Part shown: positions 31,991 through 43,335 of the stretch, in pieces
Numbering within the stretch: the stretch's first letter is position 1
Layout of the letters: each line of letters begins with the position of its first letter
From: Gymnopus androsaceus JB14
Lineage: Eukaryota; Basidiomycota; Agaricomycetes; Agaricales; Omphalotaceae
Direction: 5' to 3'
NCBI GenBank assembly: GCA_009733575.1
Contig: ML769435.1
Location: 225,491 to 289,490, forward strand
DNA length: 64,000 nt
The notes under the pieces: model-generated
Database searches by the model: none
Told to the model about the DNA's origin: nothing
The model's input: the letters and a program-made list of their open reading frames with translations, nothing else
Position numbers and translations under genes: made by a program

Positions 31991-32632
31991 CATCAGCAAA
32001 ACCTGGGTGTACTGGACAGCGCTGGATAGCGCTATCCAGCACTCATAGCACCCATAGCACCCATAGCAAGGTCCCCATCTATCCAGAGCTATGGATTGCT
32101 ATGGATTGCTATGAGCTGCTATGGATTTTGCATTTCACGGCACATCATCGCATCATCTGTCAGTCTTTCAATTCATTTTTTTTGTTGTCCTCGGAATTGT
32201 TTCGCTCACTTGCAAGACCAAATAATTATAATAAATCATATATATTGCAGATTAGTAGTACATAGTAGGATAGTTTACCAAAACAGAGCTACGGTAACTA
32301 GTATATAGCATAGATAAAGTTACAGTATAGTATGCAAAGATATTGAATGGCTTGAATGAAACTCACCAAGAACACCAAGCCAAAGCGACTTAGAAAGAAC
32401 TTAGAAAAAAAAGAAATTTGGGAGGGAAGGAAGGGAGCTTGGGGAAGTTACGACGACTCTCGTCAATGCTATATACTATTGACGGAAGAGAGTGACAGCT
32501 GTCAAAATGTTGACAGCTGCTCAAGTACTCGGTGATCTCATAGCAGCTCATAGCATTTCATAGCACTATGGCTGCTATGGCTTGCTATAGATTGCTATAG
32601 CTGCTATGACCTTTACCCAGGTTTTGCTGATG
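31991..32632 (-). mobile_element. CATCAGC-ended MITE, copy 2
   Basis: 642 bp with ends CATCAGCAAAACCTGGGT and reverse complement, flanked by TC on both sides (31989-31990, 32633-32634). The order of subterminal CATAGCA words and the CTGTCAA/TTGACAG hairpin shows it is the copy-1 family in opposite orientation. It lies 153 bp after the stop of the EF-hand gene. ORFs drawn across it are not genes. Confidence 0.85.
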
Positions 32633-32754
32633 TCTTTCACCTCAATCAATATCTGGATCTTGAGAAGGAAACCCCGGATCCTGTATGAAGATTGTTCAGT
32701 GTGCGAACATCTGTGAACCGGGATTGAGATTGGATTGAGATTGGAGTTACTTAT

Positions 32755-32902
32755 GTAAGAGTTATGGCAGGGCAAAGCAGGGATACCAACCTGTATTTGA
32801 TCAGATCGATTGTTGCTTTGAAGTTCAAAGGGCATGCGAGTAACATCGATGAAGCATTGGAGAATGCCCGTATATCTAGGATATCAGTTTTGATGCAAGG
32901 TA
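32755..32902. repeat. duplicated segment, left part
   Basis: Close match to 27490-27643, including exon 2 of the small gene. The copy breaks at GATGCAAGGTA, where the MITE begins. It continues at 39072. Confidence 0.85.
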
Positions 32903-33463
32903 CAGAAGCAAACCCAGAAGCAAAAAATACCCAGAAGCAAAATATTTGATATTTGAGTCATATAGATTGTGTTTTAGGATGCGGTTTTTTTTATACAGCC
33001 TCTAAAAGGGTTCCTGGACATGACTAGTATAACATAACTTAGATACAATAAATCCATTATAATATGATCATATATATGAACACTATGCCAAAAATGCGAT
33101 TTTTCTCAGTTTTTGAAATATTATGAATTGTACCATGAAATCTGTGGTATTTTTGGGCATACAATAGATTCAATCTACTCTATGAGCATGCAAAGCCATG
33201 CTACAAGCAATCCCAAAGGGATGCGGACATGTAGAGGCCCAATTAGCCCAAAGTTTCGCTTCTGGGTTTTTGGCAGGTTTTGGCAGCAAAAGATAAATTA
33301 ATTTATGATGCCATTTTTAGGCCCTCAAAAATTCTGATAAAATCAGATCGTAATCCTCGCATATTATACAACCTATAGAAAAAAAAGAATCAAGAGAAAC
33401 CATGCAAAACTGCCCTGAATATATCAATTTCCTTAGAATTTTTCACTTCTGGGTTTGCTTCTG
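32903..33463. mobile_element. TA-flanked MITE with CAGAAGCAAACC ends
   Basis: Left end CAGAAGCAAACCCAGAAGCA and right end reading CAGAAGCAAACCCAGAAGTG on the reverse strand (26 bp with 2 mismatches). TA flanks both sides (32901-32902; 33464-33465, repeated again at 39070-39071). A TA duplication is the hallmark of Tc1/mariner-type elements. 561 bp, no coding capacity. The 5.6 kb transposon later inserted at its right end. Confidence 0.85.
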
Positions 33464-33465
33464 TA
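33458..33465. repeat. 8-bp target-site duplication CTTCTGTA (left)
   Basis: Identical to 39064-39071. It includes the last six bases of the MITE and its TA, so the order of insertion is clear: the MITE came first. Confidence 0.9.
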
Positions 33466-36400
33466 CAAGGGGGATCTGACAGCTGAATTTCCAAAAACGT
33501 CTTTGATCATCCTTCGCCGGTCCGCGAGTGCTAAAACTTTCAGATGGCGAAAACCTTTGCAGACCTTTAACTTTTATTATCTCTTAGTAGACACTTTTTT
33601 GAATAGACAGAAATTCTTTAATAGACCTTAAAATTGAGACTCTGAATCCATTTGAAGTTTGAGCGAAAACTGAAAGAATCGCAAGCAAAATACGGAAATG
33701 CACATGGGAACGCGTTGTCCGCGCCACTTGCTTCCGTCCTTTCACTTGCTTCAAACTTGCCTTCATTTCGACATGGATAGCTTAGGGATTTACGGATCGG
33801 ATGATGTAGAAATGGGTAAAGAACAAATGGAAGAGCTAGATGTTGAGCTTCCTATGTTCTCTGAGCAATTTAGCATGGCCGATTCATCTTTTGAAATGGA
33901 TTTGGATGTTGGCACCGATCCTTTCAATATTCATTCAAAATCACGCATCGACGCGTACTTCCAAGAGTCAAGTTTATCACATCCTTCACTGAGCTTGATT
34001 GAACGCTCTGGACCGAATTCATTTCCATTCCTAATGCCGGAATCTCCAGACAAGGCTTTTTCTCGTTCCCGGTCAAATTCCATCTCAGTTCTTCCACCAA
34101 ATTCTCCAGATGAACTGTCATCCAGTTCTCGTAGTCCCTCCTTTTGATTTTACACTCCAAAAACCACCCCATCCACATCTGCACGCTCAGTACCGATTCC
34201 CCTTCCCAGTCCTGCTGGAATATGCGAATGTGATTTATGTGGCCGCTCTGTTCAAATTAATGCCTCGAATTACAAGTGGGAGTCGCACTGCGATAGTGAG
34301 CAGTGTAAAAAGGCTGCAGGGAAACGGAAATGTGCAGAGGAACAGGAAGAGAAGAAAGAAGCTGAGGATCGACATCATAGATCTCTTTCCATAGAGAGCT
34401 CTCGTTCGCGTTCCATATCCGTGGATATTACTCGTGCACGCTCATACTCATTGGTATCAAGTATCCCATCTGCGGAATCTATATCTGTCTTTTCTGTCGC
34501 TTGCCCGGGTGTTCCCTTACCACCAGGGATGTCCTCTTATGACTATCCAGTCATGATACACGAAGTCGCATCAAACAAATATCCCTTTCGACCGGAACAA
34601 CAGGTTTATCAAAGCCAAACCGAGCCAATTCAGTACATCCGTGCTCTCAGTTGCCGTCAAGTGTGTGCAGTCAGTGATGTAGCATGTCCGGACTGTATTG
34701 CAGCCTTGGAAAGTGATGCATTTATGGATCTTCAAAGGAGAGTGCTTTCAGAGCCCATGCCTCATGTACCTCGAGAAATGCTGTCTATCAAGCAGCTACA
34801 TACACTGGTACAGCGGAAAGACAAACTCTTATGTGTAGAACGTCTAAAGGTACAAATATCCTATCTCATTATCAATTTAATTATTATACTAACCTATTCA
34901 CATTCAGGTTGCAAATCTCGAGCGTTGTTTAGAGACGGCTACCAAGAGAGTCACCACATATAAACGTATCACTGATGCTATATCGGAAGGTGATGTCAAA
35001 CGTGTAGACGCAGTTGTACAAGTAGCAATACGACAGAATGCTAGTCCTGAGGAAATTCTGGACCATCTTCGTCATGCTGCCAACAATGTCTATGCAGCCA
35101 AAGGGTTTACTAGTTGCAAAAAGGATTTTGTTCTCCTCTTAAAACGTCTTGGTGCTGGATCGAACGGTGTTTATGCTCTTTCGAAGATGTTTGGTCTACC
35201 ATCTATGACCACTGTCCGCAGTTCCCGCTCAGTCCGTCTCAAGTTGTCCATTTCAGCTATTACTCCGATTGATATTGCCCACAACTTTACCACGTTTGTT
35301 ATCCCCCGTCTCTTGAAACCCAAAAGCGAATCCAGAACAGGTTCTAGTATGATGTGGGATGGTTTCCACGTCACTCCGAAGGCTCAGAAGTCTGGAAACG
35401 AGGTCAGCGGGATGTGTAGGGAGCATGCACCAGAGCACGATTTAGCTCTCCGTGACCTCGGGACACTTCAGAAGCTTGCCTGTGCTGTGCATGAAAGTAG
35501 AACATGTCACTATGCAAAGGAGGCGACTGTCTTCCTTCTAGGTCCGCTTCAAGGCCACCACTACTCTGCCATCCCTTTCGTTCGTTTCAGGCTCATGCCT
35601 GGCAGAGAAAGCTCCTCAGCTTGCATGAACAATTGAGATCATGATGGATCTTTACGAAGTCCATATAAAGCCTTTTCTCGGCCCACTATTTATGACTTGT
35701 ACTGATGGCGCTGCTGTTTACTGTGCACCACAACACTTCATCCTTACGTCTACAATGCCAGCACATGGATCGTCCCTTCATACAATGTTATTCTATCTCC
35801 CTGGCTTCAATATTTCTTGTGGAAAGTACGACATTGTGTTTGGTCCAGATCCCAAACATATTATCAAGAGTAAGTATTCCCTCATAAGACTTCTGATTAT
35901 TTTTCTAATTGCTTTTTATTCCAGGAGCGGCAAATTTACTTTGATCCGTGGAAGGGATGCTCATAATTCGTATTCCGATTACACGTATCATCCTGCAGCA
36001 ATGGCTCGGAAAGTTTCCTTGGCTCACGCCAAAGATGGTTGATAACCTCATTGACCCTGTCGACCATCAGAACGTCCCTAAAGCAGTCAAACTTCTTCGA
36101 TTTATTGCGATGATACCGCAACAGATTCCTCCCCGAGGTGAGATGGATCCATCTGAGGCCAGTGAGCATTGAGCTTTCGACCTTACAGGATGTCTCTGGG
36201 CCCATCTTTATCTCGCATTCATTGATCCTTTGCTCTCCCTAACGGACCAACTCACTAGTCTTGCGGTCTACTTGCATCTCTGCATGATACTCTATCGCCA
36301 TCATGGGAGCTCTCTGATGAGCTCTCAGCTTTATTACGACAGTCAGGCTCTTGTAAAATCAGCCTTCTTTTATTCGGCACATCAAAACATCCTGGATCCT

Positions 36401-39063
36401 GATGAAAATGTTTATCTCTATCTAGGCGGAAGTGATAGAGGCGAACGCAAATTTTGTAACGTCCGGGTCGCTACTCATGATACCAATCCCGACATACTTG
36501 GTCTGGCCAACAGTCTCTCAGAAGATGCGGATATGGATCGTATCATTGAAGAAAATCCAGATCTGAACAGAGAGCACCGACGGACTTCATGGACTAGTTC
36601 TCCGGATATTGATCATGTCAACCCCAAGTTTTACAAGGGTAATCTTCGAGCGGGTGATGTGAACATTGACGGTGCATGGAATATGGGTTGTCGGAAAGCC
36701 GAGGAAATTCTACGGCTCTTTGGCATCGAAATTAATTTTGAAGAGATCTTTTCCGACAAGAAAGTGAATGTCCTTCAGCCATTTGGGGATGGAAAATACC
36801 CTGGTGTATCTCTTGATGAGCCCAAGGATTGTTCCATCATAGATTCTCCTTCCGATTTCACACTAGATGAATTGGTTGAAACGCTGAATTCAGACAATCT
36901 TGTCTTAGCTCCCACACCCTCTCCTTCTATGTCTACCCCCGCTCCACTAGTTCCACCTACCCTGGCAGATGCTACTCCTCTGGTCATTGCATCAGATATT
37001 GTCCTTTCATCGCCATATAGTGTTGACACAGAATGTGATCACCAAGAGGATTCAGAGAATGAGGGTCTCGGTGAGGATGAGAGCTTGGGAGAGCTTGACC
37101 ATATTGCTTCCGCAGCTTCACAGCTTACCAATGTCAACATGACACTGAGGCTGCAGGAACTTGCTATGTTGCTTGACTTACGAGACATCTTATCTGCTCC
37201 CGATAGCGAGTATCTCGTGAAAACAGCTGATTTGGTCAAGAATGAAGATGATTTCTTCACTGTTCAAGTTTCTCCTACCTCTGATCCTGGATACATCTAC
37301 AAAGCCTCTGCAATCCGTATGCTCTTTTCTGACAATGGATGCCGCCTCTCTCCTGACCGCATGCTTCGAGTCCATAGTTATACCCGGGGTGGACCGCGAC
37401 ATCTTATTGACGATGACAAGCTGCTCGAAGGTGATATATTCACCATCGGACAGATGGCTATCATCCCTATTCGCACTGAGAACATTATATCAGTTGCACT
37501 GATGAAAGTCATGCGTATTGACAATATCTCTACCAAACGCAAACGACTCTCGGATGCCAATGTCTCTCAATTTGGTACCACAGATTCGCTGCTTGTGGCC
37601 TCCAGTCACATTTATGATCTTGTTCATGCCCTTCCTGTGGTCGACAGAACTTCCTGCTCCCCTGTTAATGTTGAAGACCAGATTTGGGTTTCACCTTCGA
37701 ACTTTATAACATTTACAGTGAGGAAAGCTAAATCAACAGCTTCTACCAGTACACTCGAAGATGGTACAAGAACTTCCTTTACTGTGCAAGTACCAGGCGC
37801 CCTTGTCCTTCCAGTCCTCTCTCCTCATACTATTCCCATTGATTCCATCCCTGAAACCCACCGAAAGCGGTTATCAATGATTGGAAGCTTAGGTGCATTC
37901 TCCTTCAAGGAATCCAAACTCGCTTCTTTTGTGGAACAACTTGCAACCCAGAAGGGACATCCAGCATTCAAAAAGCTCAAGAAGTATCAGCGGAGCACTG
38001 CTTTCCCATATACACGTCCTAGTATGTATCTTTCCATGAGTTCTGTTCTTTAATGCTAGCTCTTTTTTGCTCTGTAGATTCTGACACAGCTCCATTTGTG
38101 ATTGCTGACTTGGCTATTACACGGGCTGTTCCGCCTACTCTTGCTTCATCTGTCGGCTCTGATAACAATCCAACTTTGATGCCAAGGGCTGCAAACCGAT
38201 GTCGGCTTTGCAATGCAACCATGACTGCAGCTGAAGGTCATAGTCGGGGCCACACTAGCAGACATGTTTGCATAGTTATGCAATGTATCAGGATAGAGGA
38301 AGATCTTATCGAGCAGGTGAGTTTGTACATCCATCCTGTGTTTACTTAAGTAATGATTTCAATGTTTAGGTTGATACTGATTCCCCATGTGGCTTTTGTG
38401 GCGGAAATTGCACGGTTCGTGCTTGAAATTACACGCAACAACACACAAAAAGTCATTTCAACATGTCCGTGGTACCATTCCTTCCAATACAAAGCTGCCT
38501 CCAAGCCGACCACTGCCAATCCGTCTACCAATGTTCCCATCATCTGCACGATATGCCATCCTGAGAAACCAAACTTCAATAAATCATATTCTGCGGTTTG
38601 GAAATACAACTTCATGCGTCATATTCAGCTTCATCATCCATCGCTTTGGGACGATACAATCAATGATGTTATTGAAGATCTACAATATATCGACCTTTGG
38701 AACAATGCGAGAGTTCCGCAATCGGAAAAGGATACCATAATAGCTTGGGCACGTAAACGTGCAGAGACTGGGGGGGCACAGAAGCGTCAACGTACAAATC
38801 TCCCATAAATACCTACATGCTAAAGTTGTTTCGTGCTCTTTTATTGATATTTCGGTTTAATTCTCTACTACCGTGCTACATACTTGTATTCCGAAGCAAT
38901 ATTACAAGTTTAAAATGCCAAACGCAGCGAAATTGTAAAGAAACCGACGAAAAGCACTGTGTGGTAGGACCGGACCGCGGGATTTCCTAATTTGGGATCA
39001 TGATCATGGTACCCGTAAACTTTTAGGGATGATATCACTAATTTTAATTTCCGATCCCCCTTG
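33466..39063 (+). mobile_element. DNA transposon of unassigned superfamily, 5.6 kb
   Basis: Terminal inverted repeats CAAGGGGGATC (33466-33476 and reverse complement 39053-39063), 8-bp duplication CTTCTGTA outside both. One plus-strand multi-exon gene fills it. Removing the element and one duplication restores the MITE end followed by CATGATAAG, exactly as in the paralogous site at 27643. An 8-bp duplication fits hAT or KDZ/Zisupton, but the duplication lacks the hAT A at position 7, and the protein shows neither the hAT C-terminal dimerisation motif nor KDZ motifs that I can recognise. Confidence 0.88.
33773..38808 (+). pseudogene. putative transposase with N- and C-terminal zinc-binding segments
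   Basis: Start ATG 33773. The intron 34131-34190 removes an in-frame TGA. Exon 2 holds CECDLCGRSVQINASNYKWE with a distal His and Cys (zinc-finger-like). Introns follow at about 34850-34907, 35871-35924, about 36140-36189, about 38023-38078 and about 38317-38369. The core reads VYALSKMFGLPSMTTVRSSR, MMWDGFHVTPK, MCREHAPEHD, YAKEATVFLLGPL, TCTDGAAVYCAPQH, DPKHIIKRAANLLRS, LIDPVDHQNVPKAVKLL, then SQLYYDSQALVKSAFFYSA and HRRTSWTSSPDIDHVNPKFY. The C-terminus carries CRLCNATM...HTSRHVC, CGFCGG, CTICHP and a WKYNFMRHIQLHH end. Asp residues in WDG and CTDG are candidate catalytic positions. Breaks: frameshifts near 35580 and 35620, and one near 38416. I know this protein type as a repeated, unnamed family in Agaricomycete genomes. 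Confidence 0.7.
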
Positions 39064-39071
39064 CTTCTGTA

Positions 39072-39366
39072 CATGATAAGAAATTCTTCAGCCTCACTTA
39101 CCTTGCGCGTTCTTGATCACCAGAGCGCTTAAATGGATCCATCTCCTACTACGGATAATTTTGAGATAGAAATAAGGTGTACCAGTTGGAGCCCTGAGAT
39201 TTTCCTCAGCTATCTCACAGCAATTCAAAGCTCACAGTAGAAATTGAGGAAAAGAAAGCTAAGAACGTTTGAACAACGACATTAAAACGCTCTCAACATT
39301 GAGCAATACTGCACAGCGACAATAAAAATCAAGGGCGAAAAGATTGGATTGTGGCAATGGGATTTG
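39072..39366. repeat. duplicated segment, right part
   Basis: Close match to 27644-27905 (CATGATAAGAAATTCTTC..., then AAAATCAAGGG), with a diverged insert of about 45 bp near 39120-39165. It contains a decayed copy of exon 1 of the small gene, whose ATG is lost. Confidence 0.8.
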
Positions 39367-39637
39367 GAGAGAACTCTACGTGATTTTCTCCGTCAGCGAG
39401 AGCAGGAGCCTGAGGGAAAATTACGAGGTAAAAAAGTCTATAAAACTTTCACAAAAGCAGAGTCCACGCGGGCTATATCTGACCAGATAAGCAGCATCCG
39501 CATGGATTCCTATGAAATATCTGGGACTAGCAAGTTGCGGGACGGAATTGACTTTTAACAGGAAAACGCGCTAGCGCCCACTGATTGGATTGCCGTAATT
39601 TTGTAGGTCCGAATGTCCGGACCTCTTCCAAACCGTG

Positions 39638-40252
39638 ATGACTTCTCAGTTATCCTTCTTCATAAGCCTGTCCACTAGCCTTATCGGCGTACCGCGAGCC
39701 AATAACGGGTTTTCGAAACTTATAAGCATCATATTTCCTCCTCGTCTAACCTCGCAGGCCTTGTTCGGAATAGCTTGCACATCCTTTAGCGTCCCGCTTT
39801 GCATAGACCTATATTGCCAACTCCGCTTACTATGGATCCAACGACAACTTGACTACCTGAATAAGCTGGTAGACCACAGGACTTTGATGTACGGTATACA
39901 CAAGCGAAAGCTGGATAAAATCTTAGCCACGAAGGAAGAAGTACGTCGGGATGGGGAACAATGGCAGAAAGATCGACAGGACCTCGAGAGCGTTATGGAG
40001 TTTGTTCTTAACGACCGGGAGCTTCCTCATTATCCTGACGATAAGGACGATGACGTTGTTCGTTTGCTGGTTTGGAACCAGCAAGATAAAGAGATCGAGA
40101 GGATGTTTTCTGAAATCAAGGCCTTTCGGAAGGAGATAGAGGCAAAGATTGATTGGGTAGAGAAGGCTTCGGAAGAGCTAAATAGCTCTACTGACACTGA
40201 GGAAACAGAAGTGAAGCGTATGCAGGATAAAGTCTCTCGCCTTTTGGCCTAA
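39638..40252 (+). CDS. coiled-coil protein with one N-terminal membrane segment
   Basis: A single-exon frame of 204 codons from ATG 39638 (MTSQLSFFISLSTSLIG). Residues about 40-70 are hydrophobic (LFGIACTSFSVPLCIDLYC). From about residue 75 to the end the protein is charged and helical with heptad-like spacing (WIQRQLDYLNKLVDHRTLMY; KEIERMFSEIKAFRKEIEAK; EVKRMQDKVSRLLA). The N-terminus could be a signal anchor or mitochondrial targeting sequence. Promoter elements were not identified. I do not recognise the family; the uninterrupted frame and composition support a real gene. Confidence 0.5.
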   Translation: MTSQLSFFISLSTSLIGVPRANNGFSKLISIIFPPRLTSQALFGIACTSFSVPLCIDLYCQLRLLWIQRQLDYLNKLVDHRTLMYGIHKRKLDKILATKEEVRRDGEQWQKDRQDLESVMEFVLNDRELPHYPDDKDDDVVRLLVWNQQDKEIERMFSEIKAFRKEIEAKIDWVEKASEELNSSTDTEETEVKRMQDKVSRLLA

Positions 40253-43163
40253 AGTGAGTTTAATTAACTTTGTCATCGTTGTTTTTGACATTGACAATAA
40301 ATCCTCAGGTGTGGCTCTTGAATCGATTGGAAACTAGACACCAGTATCTTTGGGATACCATGTCTCCGACATTCACCTTGTAATAAACGCCTTTCGTATC
40401 TTTTCCATGCCGGTTCTCGAGATCTTGCAATAAACTCAATCTTATTACCTCTCCACCTTTGCCCTTGGACCTTGCTCCTTTATCTTTTTCTGAGAACGAC
40501 GATCTCTACTGCATATACTGCTGGTTCACTCCATCTGTCCTAACGACCATCACATCACAACGCCCTATACCTGCGGACCATTATGATTGTGGCGACAATG
40601 AAAACCTACACTATACTCCAAGATCTAACCAGGAACTTGACCGAAAAGTGCAGCCATGGCATACAAGTTGGTGACGAAGCTATATCGCAACAGGACGTCA
40701 CCTCTGGAGAAAGAGGCGAGGCAAGGATGGGGATTTTTCTTTGCTCCAGAACGGCCGCTCTGTGAGAACTTATGATACTTTCTCCATTAGTTTGAGCTGA
40801 CTGTACTTTATTTATTCAGAGAAATCGTCTCGGTCTCAGGCGCGCTTGCAGTTGCGGGTTCGTGTTATCTTTAATTCCAGAAGACCACGACTCAACTGGT
40901 TGATTATGAACTTGAATGGAAAGAAGTACGATTGCACTCTGCCGTTCCGACGCTCTCCAGTGCTTTGTACGCATGGATTTTTCGTTCGAGAGGCGGTGGA
41001 CGCCACTAGTTGGTTGAACGTTGAATAGAAGGAGGTAGGCTTTCATCCCTGCTATTATGAGGCTCTCGTGTACGCGTGGATTCGTTGTTCGAGAGGCGAT
41101 CTTTTTTTCAAAATCCCGTGTATTTCTCTATGTGCGTACGCATCTTTGAGATTCCAAAAGACCACGACGCACCTGGTTGGTTGAAACTTGAATGGAAAGA
41201 AGTACGCTTTCATCGCTGCAATTCCGACGTCCTCGATGCTTGTGCGCATGGATTCTTTGTTCGAGAGGCGGTGGACGCCACTAGTTGGTTGAATTGAATG
41301 AATGGGCGTACTCTTTCATCCCTGCCATTATGACATTCTCGAGTGCTTTGTGCGCATGGTTCTTTGTTCGAGAGGCAGTCGTGTCCGCTCGTGAGTATTT
41401 GAGTCCTCACACCAGAATAACATCGTGCTTCCATCTTTCATTGCATGCTCACATTCTATTTATCGTACAGCTTTTTTTGAGAATCCTTTCCTTTCTAGAA
41501 ATCCGCTGTAACGCCGTTCCAAGCCGTTGTCATTCTTCCAAGCATGATGATGAATCGATATTATTGTGATTCAACATTGGATGAAAGAAATGATATATAA
41601 AACAAAGGAGATACGTTCGCATAACTACGTTTGCACAAGTTACTCATTTTACAAGATCGATCGCGATTGCGAACGATGAGAAAGGTGATTATAGAGAACA
41701 AGTATATTCAATCATGAGATAGATAGGCATGAGATCCGAACCATCATAACTGGAAATGACATGAAAGCCAAAGGATTGACATCACTGTGAACTTGAGGCT
41801 CAACTCGAGGCGCGACTCGAGGTGCTATTCCATTGGCATTAACTCGAGGCTTAGCTTGAGGCGCGCAGATATTCAAAACCGACATAGGGCAATCCTGATG
41901 CGGTGATTCCGGATAGATCCAGTCACTCGTGAAAAAGAACGATGCCAGTAGATGTACAGAAGTGAGGCGCGCCGCCGGAATACGATGTGATATGATTGTG
42001 AATGAAAGGTTATGTGGCGTAACACGCCTCTGAGGAAGAAGCAGTTGCAACCCGGATCCTTCTTCGATGTATACAGTATAGCAAAACTTGAGAAAGATAC
42101 GGATATAGAAAAGCGCCTCGAGGCTCGGCTACGGCTTGCACTTGGGAATTTGGCACAACAAAGAGATGGGGCAAAGATAGAAGAGAACGAAGGAAAGAAA
42201 GAACGGATGAGATGGATGGATGGATAATCGAGACTCTTTCTTTGTGTGTTCCATCCGAAGAAGAGATTATCACAATCATGGTTTCCGGATATGGATATGT
42301 TTGACGGACTAGTATGCATCACTTGACCCGCTTTGACCTCAAGGACAAGCAAACAGAGATAAACCGGTTCACTTGACAGCGTTGAATAAACGCAGTAATC
42401 AGAAAGGAGGATAGAGGGAGGTAGTGCTATAGAACTGAGGAAACGTTCGCTGGTTGTGTACTTAGTATCGTTAGAAATCCAGTCATGGGAATCATTTGGG
42501 CTTGAAGAATAATAGCCTGGAACTGTCGAGCCTAGTGAGTAGGTCTTTCGAGTCTCAGTACTCGCAACATGTACTGTACTGTACTGTACGCTTTCCGTGT
42601 CGTCTGGCGTTTTTTATAAGCGCCTGAGCAACAAGCGCTCATTCGGTAACTTCACGACCCGCGGCCGGGGATGTTCTTTCCGCTTCCCGCGCGCGTTGCT
42701 ACTGCATTTCCGCTTTATCCAAGCTCAATCAAGAAGAAAAAGCCAGAAGAAAAAGCCATGGTTGATGGAAGGCGTCCAAGCACGACGAGACTCGGTACGC
42801 GTAAAATCTACAGTGTCCAAGAAATTCTTGAAGCCTTTCGAGCAGTATTGACTTTGAGCTCCAGGTTGCGTGCAGGACGGATATCACCATTTTTGCTCGC
42901 ATCGCATCGTAGCATAACTTTTTTTGGGGGATCTTCCTTCCTTCACGACAATTTGACCTCTTCCGATTTCACCCTCTCGATGGTTATGGCTCTCTAGAGT
43001 GCCGTTTCTACCGTCGATCTACAATCACTTTCTGGAATGATTTTCCTCCAGGCGTTGCGACCATGGCGGAAAGAGTCGGACTTTGGCTACTGTAACGTTT
43101 GCGAAGGACTTTATCGAAGGTCTACCCGAAGTACTTGGCCAAGGCTTGCTATAGGGGACGAAG
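40253..43163. other. gene-poor stretch with tandem repeat and short repeats
   Basis: Contains the tandem array 40858-41400 (listed), a cluster of ACTCGAGGC/CTTGAGGCGCGC words at 41790-41865 and a (TGTAC)n run near 42570. A plus-strand ORF at 42012-42227 (71 codons, helical and charged) may be an exon, but I cannot join it to anything. Confidence 0.4.
40858..41400 (+). repeat. degenerate tandem repeat, about 4 copies
   Basis: The phrase GTTCGAGAGGCG occurs near 40982, 41088, 41260 and 41372; spacing is about 106, 172 and 112 bp. The phrases CCACTAGTTGGTTGAA and AAAGAAGTACG recur with it. Translated, copies share HGFFVREAVDATSWLN, so the unit may derive from a coding exon, but stops occur between copies. 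Confidence 0.65.
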
Positions 43164-43335
43164 ATGAATCATAATTGCCCGAAAAGCATATCGTTGTGCA
43201 CGCTGGTTTTTTTGAGCCAGCTTATTGCTTTCGCCGTGGTTCCTCCGCCTGAGCGTAAGTTTTTGGAAAGCTCGGTCAAATGGTGAAGCGACATCTGATA
43301 GCATTGCAGAACCACGTCTTCAGAGTCACAGATAA
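43164..43335 (+). CDS. possible small secreted peptide, two exons
   Basis: ATG 43164, then SLCTLVFLSQLIAFAVVPPP, a signal-peptide-like core followed by Pro. A consensus intron GTAAGT...TTGCAG (43255-43309) joins to a very short second exon ending at TAA 43335, giving 38 aa. The short product makes this a weak call; it may instead be the remnant of a longer secreted protein. Confidence 0.25.

Noticed and set aside
31882..32265. 127-codon plus-strand ORF after the EF-hand gene
   Set aside because: It runs into the CATCAGC MITE and its translation is MITE repeat sequence.
34145..34147. In-frame TGA in the transposase gene, at first read as a nonsense mutation
   Set aside because: A consensus 60-nt intron (34131-34190) covers it and joins the flanking exons in phase.
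33466..39063. Assignment of the 5.6 kb element to KDZ or hAT from its 8-bp duplication
   Set aside because: Duplication length alone is not decisive, and the protein shows no motif I can tie to either; left unassigned.
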